Assembly: GCF_003112575.1 (NCBI RefSeq)
Contig: NZ_BEWC01000003.1
Span: 62,001 to 126,000 of the forward strand
DNA length: 64,000 bases
From: Streptomyces ardesiacus
GTDB taxonomy: Bacteria; Actinomycetota; Actinomycetes; Streptomycetales; Streptomycetaceae
Reading direction: 5' to 3'
Below are positions 9,281-15,508 of this stretch, piece after piece. Position numbers and translations under genes: made by a program. The notes under the pieces are model-generated. The model was not told the origin of the DNA, made no database searches, and saw only the letters and a program-made list of their open reading frames with translations. The stretch's first letter is position 1. Each line of letters opens with the position of its first letter.

Positions 9281-9320
9281 CGGCCCGGGACCCTGTTCAC
9301 CCCGGGGTTCCGGGCCGTTT
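9281..9320 (+). terminator. Terminator after the thiolase gene
   Basis: An inverted repeat (CGGCCCGG at 9281-9288 with CCGGGCCG at 9310-9317) is followed by TTT. It lies 48 nt after the thiolase stop. The 280-bp gap continues with an A/T-richer stretch to 9500 that probably holds the promoter of the next gene. Confidence 0.55.
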
Positions 9321-9514
9321 CGTGACCCAAACTCCCCCAGGATGTGACCTACCTCTCCCGTAACCTGGATTTACGCAGGTCAGACCAGCACCACCCCTTC
9401 CTTCCGGGCCCAAAGTCCTGTCCGTTTCGTGACGTTACGCACTGACAGGCGGTTAGTCCTCCCTTCAAGCTGATGTAGGAAGTCGGGGGTCGACTTTGAA
9501 CCGGGAGTACGTCA

Positions 9515-10315
9515 GTGAGCGCCATGCCGATCGCCCTGCTGCTCACCACGGCCGCCACCGGCGCCGTGGGCGTCGCCGTCCTGCGCAGCATCCTGGTGCT
9601 GCGCCGCCAGGTGACCGCCCTGCGCACCGAGCTGGCCGAGAGCCGGGCCAGCGCCGCGCGGGGCCGGGTGCCCGCCGCCCGCACCACCGCCGACACCGAG
9701 GAGATACGCGCCGCCGTCGCGGAGGCGCTCGCCGACGAGCGCGAGCGGGAACTCGCCGAGGCGCGGGCCTTCTGGGCCGCCCAGGAGACCCGGGACGCCT
9801 CCGACGCGCCCCTGCTGCTCGGCCTGTCCGACAGCGAGCTGTTCCTGCCCCGCCAGGCCGACCTCGTGGGCCTGGAGCCCGCGATCGAGCCGGTCGCGGA
9901 CACCGAGGAGCCGTCCGCCCCGGACTCGGGCCCCAGGGAGTCCGCCGAGCTGGCCGCCGCCCGCCGCCGGCACCCCTCGCACCCGGACTTCGTACCGAAC
10001 CCGCCCCCGGCCGTGAACGACCACGACCGCACCGTGGCGGCCCTGGAGGAGCTGGCCGAGTCGAGCGTCGCGCTGGCGGACGTCCGCCCGGGCCCGCTGG
10101 GCACCCTCGACGTGTACGTCTTCGCCGACGGCACCACCCTGTGCATGACCCCGGGCCACCGCGAGACCGCGGAGCGCCTGTCCGCCGCGCTGGGCGCGGG
10201 CCAGACGCCGTACCTCCTGGGCGGTTCCGGGATCTCCGGCGCCTACACGCTGACCTTCGCCTGCGGCGAGGAGAACGTGTACATCCTGGCGGACCGCGTC
10301 ATAGCGTCCCTGTAG
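9515..10315 (+). CDS. Conserved hypothetical protein with N-terminal membrane anchor
   Basis: A 266-residue protein, not recognised as a named family. Residues 3-27 are hydrophobic (probable signal anchor). Residues 28-115 are alanine/glutamate/arginine-rich and likely coiled coil. Residues 120-190 are acidic and proline-rich, apparently disordered. The C-terminal part, about residues 190-266, looks like a compact alpha/beta domain with a single conspicuous CGEEN loop. The GTG at 9515 has GGGAG 7 nt upstream. A hairpin with TTTT follows at 10333-10358. The architecture suggests a membrane-tethered cytoplasmic protein; no function can be assigned. Confidence 0.75.
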   Translation: MSAMPIALLLTTAATGAVGVAVLRSILVLRRQVTALRTELAESRASAARGRVPAARTTADTEEIRAAVAEALADERERELAEARAFWAAQETRDASDAPLLLGLSDSELFLPRQADLVGLEPAIEPVADTEEPSAPDSGPRESAELAAARRRHPSHPDFVPNPPPAVNDHDRTVAALEELAESSVALADVRPGPLGTLDVYVFADGTTLCMTPGHRETAERLSAALGAGQTPYLLGGSGISGAYTLTFACGEENVYILADRVIASL

Positions 10316-10332
10316 GAGCCGTCGCAGTCACC

Positions 10333-10358
10333 GGGCCGGGTCAGACCCCGGCCCTTTT
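10333..10358 (+). terminator. Hairpin with T-tract, overlapping the end of the convergent gene
   Basis: GGGCCGGG (10333-10340) pairs with CCCGGCCC (10347-10354) over a 6-nt loop and is followed by TTTT. It terminates the rightward gene ending at 10315 and overlaps the last codons of the convergent gene at 10341-10652. Confidence 0.6.
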
Positions 10359-10652
10359 GCGGGCCTCCTCCACCAGCCCCGCCGCCTCCTCCACCTGGCC
10401 CTCGTCCTCCAGGACGAGGGCCAAGTCGTGTGCGGCGACGGCGATCTGGTCGGCGGCGGCGAACATGCCCGCGTCCGGCATCTCACGGGGCTCGGCCCCC
10501 GGTTCCTCCACGAGCTGGGCACGCCGGGCCAACTCCCTGGCCAGCTCCAGCGCCTCCGCGGCGGCACCGCGCTGCAGCCTGCTCTGCGGGGCGGCCCGCA
10601 GCCGGTCGGCGAAGTCGTCCACGGCACGGGTCAAAGGCGTCGTATCAACCAC
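10341..10652 (-). CDS. Small all-helical protein, unknown function
   Basis: A 103-residue protein starting at GTG 10652. It is rich in Ala, Glu, Leu and Arg and is predicted to form three or four amphipathic helices, with a proline-containing break near residue 55. There are no cysteines, membrane segments or recognisable motifs. It is convergent with the upstream hypothetical gene, and its 3' end carries that gene's terminator. It could bind as a small helical adaptor, but nothing in the sequence establishes this. Confidence 0.62.
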   Translation of the reverse strand: MVDTTPLTRAVDDFADRLRAAPQSRLQRGAAAEALELARELARRAQLVEEPGAEPREMPDAGMFAAADQIAVAAHDLALVLEDEGQVEEAAGLVEEARKRAGV

Positions 10653-10754
10653 GGCGCGAGCGTACGCGGCCCTCCGGGACTGTTGCCAACGGACGAACCC
10701 TCGGGCACGGTGACCTGAAGGACCGGCCTACGACCCTTTCACCCGGAGGCGCCG

Positions 10755-10985
10755 ATGTCCCAAGTCTTCTCCGAGGAGACCCATCGCAATCTGCTCGCCC
10801 GTATCCCCCAGTGCACCGGCCGTGAGATCTCCGACTGGCTGCGCGCCGTCGAGGACGGCCCCGCCCTCCTCCGTTTCGAGGAGAAGGTGAGCTGGCTCCG
10901 CCACGAACACAACCTCGCCTACGGCCACGCGAAGGCGATCGTCCACGAATACGACCTGAGAAGGGCCGCCCGCAGACTGCTGTGA
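10755..10985 (+). CDS. DUF4287 domain-containing small protein
   Basis: A 76-residue soluble protein consisting of a single DUF4287-like domain. It shows the features I associate with the family: a central RFEEKVSWLRHEHNLAYGHA segment followed by VHEYDLRRAARR. The ATG at 10755 is preceded by GGAGG about 8 nt upstream. Proteins of this family are small helical proteins of unestablished function, widespread in actinobacteria. It stands alone and is followed by a perfect 14-bp hairpin shared with the convergent gene. Confidence 0.85.
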   Translation: MSQVFSEETHRNLLARIPQCTGREISDWLRAVEDGPALLRFEEKVSWLRHEHNLAYGHAKAIVHEYDLRRAARRLL

Positions 10986-11010
10986 GCCGGCGCGCCGCCC
11001 CCACGACGAC

Positions 11011-11043
11011 GAAGGGCCCCGGGCACGAAGCCCGGGGCCCTTC
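11011..11043. terminator. Bidirectional terminator
   Basis: A perfect 14-bp stem (GAAGGGCCCCGGGC at 11011-11024, complement at 11030-11043) with the loop ACGAA lies between the convergent stops at 10985 and 11077. Confidence 0.8.
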
Positions 11044-11076
11044 TCCTGCGCGACCTTGGGTCGGCGCCGGTGACCG

Positions 11077-11997
11077 CTAGTCGTTGCTGTTCAGGATCGC
11101 GATCAGGCGCAGGAACTCCAGGTAGATCCAGACCAGCGTCAGCGTGAGGCCGAACGCGGCGAACCAGGACTCCTCACGGGGGGCGCCGTAGGCGAGCCCG
11201 TCCTCGACCTGCTTGAAGTCCAGGGCGAGGAAGCACGCGCCGAGGATGACGCCGATGACGCCGAAGACGACGCCGAGCGCACCGCTGCGGAAGCCGAGGC
11301 CGTCACCGCCGCCGAAGACGGCGAACAGCAGGTTCACCATCATCAGCAGGACGAAGCCGAGCGCGGCGGCCATCACGAAGCCGTAGAAGCGCCGGTTGAC
11401 GCGGATCCAGCCCGCCTTGTAGGCCACCAGCACCGCGGCGAAGACCGCCATCGTGCCGATCACGGCCTGCATGGCCGCACCGTCGGCGATGCGGTTGTCG
11501 ACGACGCTGGAGACGACACCGAGGAAGACACCCTCGAACGCCGCGTACGACAGGATCAGCGCCGGCGTGGGCTTGCGCTTGAAGGACTGGACGAGGGCCA
11601 GGACCATGCCGACCAGCGCGGCACCGATACCGATGCCGTACGAGCGGCCGATGTTGGCGTCGTCCACCGGCAGCAGCGCCCACGCGAGCGCGGCCGTCAC
11701 CACGAGCACGCCGAGCGTGCTCGCCGTACGGATGATGACGTCGTCCATCGTCATCCGGCCGGCGGTGGCGGGCGCCTGCGGCGGCGCGCCGTACTGAAGG
11801 TCCTGCTGGGCGTACGGGTTCTGCGCGTACGGGTTGCCGGCGGGCTGGGCGTACGGATTGCCCTGCGCGCCCTGCGCGTACGGGTTCCCCTGCGTGGCGA
11901 CGGCGGGTCCCCCGGCCTGCGGCGCGGCGTTGAAGCCCGCGTAGCCGTTGTCGCGGCTGAACCCCCGTCGCGAGAAGACCGGGTTTCTGCTCCTCAT
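11077..11997 (-). CDS. Bax inhibitor-1/YccA-family membrane protein
   Basis: A 306-residue integral membrane protein. The N-terminal 85 residues are hydrophilic and contain four NPYAQ pentapeptide repeats, then TMDDVIIRTA leads into a seven-helix hydrophobic core (about residues 92-305). The family includes YccA and BI-1 proteins implicated in membrane protease modulation and calcium leak; bacterial roles are poorly defined. The ATG at 11997 has GGAGG 7 nt upstream, and the longer frame above it lacks homology. The N-terminal extension is typical of actinobacterial members and could be a protein-interaction tail. Confidence 0.93.
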   Translation of the reverse strand: MRSRNPVFSRRGFSRDNGYAGFNAAPQAGGPAVATQGNPYAQGAQGNPYAQPAGNPYAQNPYAQQDLQYGAPPQAPATAGRMTMDDVIIRTASTLGVLVVTAALAWALLPVDDANIGRSYGIGIGAALVGMVLALVQSFKRKPTPALILSYAAFEGVFLGVVSSVVDNRIADGAAMQAVIGTMAVFAAVLVAYKAGWIRVNRRFYGFVMAAALGFVLLMMVNLLFAVFGGGDGLGFRSGALGVVFGVIGVILGACFLALDFKQVEDGLAYGAPREESWFAAFGLTLTLVWIYLEFLRLIAILNSND

Positions 11998-12159
11998 TTC
12001 ACTCCTCCATGGCCACACGGCGCAGCCTTGGCTCAAGAGTAATAGAACGGCAAAGGAATGACCCTACTGCTTGAGGAGGATCTTTCCCTCGCCCTGCGGC
12101 TCAACACGCTACGCCGATCAGTGATTCCCCTCACGCCCGGGGTCGCGCGGGGGCGCCGC

Positions 12160-13329
12160 TCAGCCGATCGGGAAGCCGGTGTAGGCCTCGGCGAGGTCGG
12201 TCTCGGCGGCACGGGAGGAGGTGATCCGCTCGAGGCGGGCCACCTGGAGCCGGTTCTCGAACGGGGTCGCGTCCGGGGCGGTGTGCAGCAGGGTCGTCAT
12301 GTCGTACGAGAACCGCTCGGCCTGCCAGACGCGGCGCAGGCAGGTCGCGGAGTAGGCGTCGATCAGTTCGTCGGAGCCGGTCGCGGTGCGGTGGACCAGC
12401 GCCCGCGCGAGGGTGACGACGTCGCCGACGGCGAGGTTGAGGCCCTTGGCGCCGGTGGGCGGCACGATGTGCGCGGCGTCACCGGCCAGGAAGAGGCGGC
12501 CGTGCCGCATGGGCTCGTGGACGTAGGAGCGCATCGGCGTGACCGACTTCTGGGTGAGGGGGCCGCGCCGCAGCGTCCAGTCGTCGTCGGTCTCGAAGCG
12601 GCGCTCCAGCTCGTCCCAGATCCGCTCGTCGCTCCAGTCGTCGGCGTCGGTGTCCGCGGGGACCTGGAGGTAGAGGCGGGAGACGGACGGGGAGCGCATG
12701 GACAGCAGGGCGAAGCCCCGGTCGTGGCGGGCGTAGACCAGCTCGTCGTGCGAGGGGGCGACGTCGGCGAGGATGCCGAGCCAGCCGAAGGGGTACGTCC
12801 GCTCGAAGGTGCGCCCGTCCGGCACGGCTGCCCGGGCCACGCCCCAGAAGCCGTCGCAGCCGACGACGTAGTCGCACTCCAGCACGTCCTCGGCGCCCTG
12901 GTGACGGAAGCGGATGCGGGGCCGGTCCGTCTCGGCGCCCTCCACGGCCAGCGCCTCGGCCTCGAACAGCAGCGGCCCGCCCTCCTTGAGCTGGAGGGCG
13001 ATGAGGTCCTTGCAGACCTCGGTCTGCGCGTAGACCATGACGGACCTGCCGCCGGTGAGCGCGGGGAAGTCCACGCGGTGGCGGCGCCGGTCGAACCGCA
13101 GCTCGATGCCGTCGTGGCGCAGCCCTTCGCGGTCCATCCGCTCCCCGGCCCCGGCCTCGCGCAGCACGTCCACCGTGCCCTGCTCCAGGATCCCGGCGCG
13201 CTGCCTGCGCTCGACGTAGGAACGGTCGCGGCTCTCCAGGACGACCGAGTCGATTCCGGCGTTGTGCAGCAGCCGGGCGAGCAGCAGCCCGGCGGGGCCT
13301 GCCCCGATGATGCCGACGGTGGTGCGCAT
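12160..13329 (-). CDS. pobA: 4-Hydroxybenzoate 3-monooxygenase
   Basis: A 389-residue class A flavin monooxygenase that hydroxylates 4-hydroxybenzoate to protocatechuate, feeding the beta-ketoadipate pathway. The FAD-binding fingerprint GIIGAGPAGLLLARLL is at residues 7-22. The RRQRAGILEQGTVDVLREAG region near 42-60 is typical of PobA. The second flavin motif FLAGDAAHIVPPTGAKGLN is near residue 280. The length matches the 390-residue family. It starts at ATG 13329. No protocatechuate cluster is present here. Two inverted repeats at 13365-13401 in the upstream region are candidate sites for a substrate-responsive regulator. Confidence 0.93.
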   Translation of the reverse strand: MRTTVGIIGAGPAGLLLARLLHNAGIDSVVLESRDRSYVERRQRAGILEQGTVDVLREAGAGERMDREGLRHDGIELRFDRRRHRVDFPALTGGRSVMVYAQTEVCKDLIALQLKEGGPLLFEAEALAVEGAETDRPRIRFRHQGAEDVLECDYVVGCDGFWGVARAAVPDGRTFERTYPFGWLGILADVAPSHDELVYARHDRGFALLSMRSPSVSRLYLQVPADTDADDWSDERIWDELERRFETDDDWTLRRGPLTQKSVTPMRSYVHEPMRHGRLFLAGDAAHIVPPTGAKGLNLAVGDVVTLARALVHRTATGSDELIDAYSATCLRRVWQAERFSYDMTTLLHTAPDATPFENRLQVARLERITSSRAAETDLAEAYTGFPIG

Positions 13330-13364
13330 CGGTCGTTCCCTTCGATCGGCGTCGTTGCCTTGCT

Positions 13365-13401
13365 CGAACCCGCATGTTCGTCTGGTGAAGTTTCCTTCAC
13401 C
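13365..13401 (-). promoter_or_regulatory. pobA upstream inverted repeats
   Basis: Two palindromic elements lie 35-72 bp upstream of the pobA start: CGAAC-N6-GTTCG (13365-13380) and GGTGAAG-TTTC-CTTCACC (13384-13401). IclR- or MarR-type regulators commonly control pobA in bacteria; none is encoded next to it here. Which element, if either, is the operator is unknown. Confidence 0.45.
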
Positions 13402-13473
13402 CTCGATGCGCCGAGTCTCGGCCTCCCACGCACCCCTGTCAACGGGCGAACCGGACATCCTCGCGGAGCCCTT

Positions 13474-13513
13474 CCTCCGGGTCTCCGGGTCTCCGGGTCT
13501 CCGGGTCTCCGGG
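13474..13513. repeat. 8-bp tandem repeat
   Basis: Four perfect copies of TCTCCGGG (13482-13513) are preceded by one 7/8 copy (13474-13481). It lies in non-coding DNA downstream of the pobA promoter region. Confidence 0.8.
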
Positions 13514-13547
13514 AGGCACGCCTCCCCGGCCCGGCGAGGCGTCCGCG

Positions 13548-13676
13548 TCAGCCCTCCCGGTGTTCCCTCGGCAGCCGCTGGATCTCGGCGGCGTACGACT
13601 CCTTGTCGGCGACGCCGACGACGACGTCCACGGCCCTGGCGAGGATCCAGGTCAGGACGCAGGAGCAGGCGGCCAC
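13548..13676 (-). pseudogene. Short membrane-like open frame, probable gene remnant
   Basis: Reading leftward, a 42-codon frame begins at GTG 13676 and ends at TGA 13548. It encodes a hydrophobic segment (VAACSCVLTWILARAV) followed by a charged tail (DKESYAAEIQRLPREH). An in-frame stop lies three codons upstream of the GTG and no ribosome binding site is visible. It looks like the 3' end of a small membrane-protein gene that has lost its start, in a patch that also contains a frameshifted gene. It may be non-coding. Confidence 0.25.
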
Positions 13677-13687
13677 GGCCAGGAGTC

Positions 13688-14096
13688 ATGAACCACGGCG
13701 ATTCTCCCTCCGTCCTGATCGGCGCCCCCGGCAGCCGCCGGCGCCGCCCCGTCGCCCGGCACGAGCCGGCAGGCGGGCGGCGGCCCTCCTGGCAGTGGCC
13801 GCGACGGGGAGCCTGCCGGTGACGGCGGCTCAGGCGGTGCCGCCGCTGCCCACGCTTCGGGCGGACACCGACCGGGACGGACTGAATCACCGCGGACGAC
13901 GACGCCCGCGAGGACGAGTGGAGCCGCGAGCGGTGCGCTGATGCTGCCCAACGTGGACGACGACCAGCAGCGCTGCCCCACCGCGGGCTCCGGGGGCTCC
14001 CGGTTGTCCGACGGCAGCCTCGCGGCCTGCAACGACTCGGCGGACGACGTCGTCAATCGACGCGGCGGGGCTGTCACCACTGGCCACGCCGGGTAG
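13688..14096 (+). pseudogene. Frameshifted, truncated secreted protein; resembles the N-terminus of Streptomyces protein-arginine-deiminase-like proteins
   Basis: No single frame is open. An ATG at 13688 opens a basic N-terminus. A second frame continues as a signal-peptide-like stretch (AAALLAVAATGSLPVTAAQA) and DTDRDGL. A third frame gives DDDAREDEWS. A further shift gives GALMLPNVDDDQQRC and LSDGSLAACNDSADDVV. Joined, these read like one secreted protein with the DxDRDG and LPNxDDD blocks that I associate with protein-arginine-deiminase-like secreted proteins of streptomycetes. The similarity stops after about 120 residues, just before bldA, so the catalytic domain is missing. The family assignment is from memory and should be treated as tentative; the decay itself is clear. 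Confidence 0.45.
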
Positions 14097-14102
14097 CAGT
14101 GA

Positions 14103-14189
14103 TGGTGCCCGGAGCCGGACTTGAACCGGCACGCCCTCTAAGGGGCAGCGAGGTTTAAGCTCGCCGTGTCTGCATTCCACCATCCGGGC
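14103..14189 (-). tRNA. bldA: tRNA-Leu (anticodon UAA), bldA
   Basis: An 87-nt class II tRNA gene. The acceptor stem GCCCGGA pairs with TCCGGGC, followed by discriminator A and an encoded CCA (14103-14105). The anticodon stem is GCGAG/CTCGC with the loop CTTAAAC, so the anticodon is TAA and reads the leucine codon UUA. A long variable arm and a GGTTCAAGTCC T-loop are present. In Streptomyces this is the developmental regulator bldA, whose tRNA is needed to translate rare TTA codons in regulatory genes for aerial growth and antibiotics. I found no in-frame TTA codons in the accepted genes of this window. Confidence 0.96.
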
Positions 14190-14303
14190 AGGCCATGGGC
14201 TCCGCGTCGCGCGCCTCGACCCTATCGGGACGCCCCTCCTGACCTTGGGCGGGAGACCCGATGTTGTCTTATTTTATTGGCGCCTGAGGGGGCATCAGAT
14301 GCC
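14190..14303 (-). promoter_or_regulatory. bldA upstream region
   Basis: Upstream of bldA on its strand are a TAGGGT -10-like hexamer (14219-14224, about 30 bp before the tRNA 5' end), an unusually AT-rich stretch around 14264-14279 containing TAAAAT, and a GGCATC-A-GATGCC palindrome (14291-14303). Neither -10 candidate has a good -35. The remainder of the 500-bp gap to the next gene (to 14690) shows no coding signal; I see only the short repeats at 14586-14660. Confidence 0.3.
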
Positions 14304-14585
14304 GGGGCAGGCCGTCAGCACATGCCAACAGCCTGGCGTGCCGCGGTGCACGGCGTATGCGGAATGACGGGATTTCACCGTCTCAACAAGGGCGCCCGCC
14401 CCGTTCTCGCGCTCCTCCCGGACCACTCCGGCGCTCCGGCGCACGCGGTGGGGTCCCTCGGGGTCGCCCGTCATCCGCAGGTATGACACCGGCGCCGCCC
14501 GTCCGACCGAAGTCGCCCCCCGGAACCGGAACAGCGGCTGACTACACGGCGCCCTGCGGCCGGGACGATGGATGACGTCCCCGAG

Positions 14586-14660
14586 CACACACCGTGCCGA
14601 CCGCACCCACCGTGCCGACCCCACCTGCCCGTGCCGGTCGCACACACCGTGCCGGTCCCC
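14586..14660. repeat. Imperfect CACCGTGCCG repeats upstream of an ABC transporter
   Basis: Three copies of ACCGTGCCG and one degenerate copy are spaced 17-35 bp apart just before the ATPase gene. They could be leader structure or simple expansion; no function is evident. Confidence 0.4.
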
Positions 14661-14690
14661 GCACGTCGTACCGACAGGAGTGCCCTTCCC

Positions 14691-15461
14691 GTGACCACCG
14701 CACCCATCGCCGACCGGTCCACCTCCGTGGCCGCGCGCGCCACGGAGCTTTCCAAGATCTACGGCCAGGGCGAGACCCAGGTGGTGGCCCTGGACCGGGT
14801 CTCCATCGACTTCCGGCAGGCCGAGCTCACCGCGATCATGGGCCCCTCGGGGTCCGGAAAGTCCACGCTGATGCACTGTGTCGCGGGCCTGGACACCTTC
14901 TCGTCCGGCTCGGTGCGCATCGGCGAGACCGAGCTGGGCTCGCTCAAGGACAAGCAGCTCACCAAGTTGCGCCGGGACAAGATCGGCTTCATCTTCCAGG
15001 CGTTCAACCTGCTGCCGACGCTGACCGCGCTGGAGAACATCACCCTTCCGATGGACATCGCGGGCCGCAAGCCGGACAAGCAGTGGCTGGACTCCGTGAT
15101 CCGGATGGTGGGCCTGTCCGGCCGCCTCGGTCACCGTCCCTCCCAGCTCTCCGGCGGGCAGCAGCAGCGGGTCGCCGTGGCGCGGGCGCTGGCGTCCCGG
15201 CCGGAGATCATCTTCGGCGACGAGCCGACCGGCAACCTCGACTCCCGTTCCGGCGCCGAGGTCCTGGGCTTCCTGCGCAACTCCGTGCGGGAGATGGGCC
15301 AGACCGTGGTGATGGTGACCCACGACCCGGTGGCCGCCGCCTACGCGGACCGGGTGGTCTTCCTCGCGGACGGACGCATCGTCGACGAGGTGTACGGGCC
15401 GACGGCCGACTCGGTGCTCGACCGCATGAAGCGGTTCGACGCCAAGGGCCGCACGAGCTGA
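14691..15461 (+). CDS. ABC transporter ATP-binding protein (MacB/LolD/FtsE type)
   Basis: A 256-residue ATPase with all motifs: Walker A GPSGSGKST (near residue 53), Q-loop FQAFNLLPTL, signature LSGGQQQR, Walker B IIFGDEPTGNLDS and the H-loop MVTHDP. It belongs to the FtsE/LolD/MacB group that powers large FtsX-like permeases. The GTG at 14691 follows ACAGGAG. The permease gene starts 47 nt downstream, so the two form an operon. Such pairs export lipids, peptides or antibiotics or act on the cell envelope; the substrate is unknown. A close paralogue is encoded at 43425-44213. Confidence 0.94.
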   Translation: MTTAPIADRSTSVAARATELSKIYGQGETQVVALDRVSIDFRQAELTAIMGPSGSGKSTLMHCVAGLDTFSSGSVRIGETELGSLKDKQLTKLRRDKIGFIFQAFNLLPTLTALENITLPMDIAGRKPDKQWLDSVIRMVGLSGRLGHRPSQLSGGQQQRVAVARALASRPEIIFGDEPTGNLDSRSGAEVLGFLRNSVREMGQTVVMVTHDPVAAAYADRVVFLADGRIVDEVYGPTADSVLDRMKRFDAKGRTS

Positions 15462-15508
15462 CCCGTCCCCGCCCCTGACTCGTACCTACCTCCGGACAGA
15501 GAAGACCC

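Noticed and set aside
12058..13941. A long rightward frame antisense to pobA
   Set aside because: pobA is unmistakable on the other strand, and this frame has no homology.
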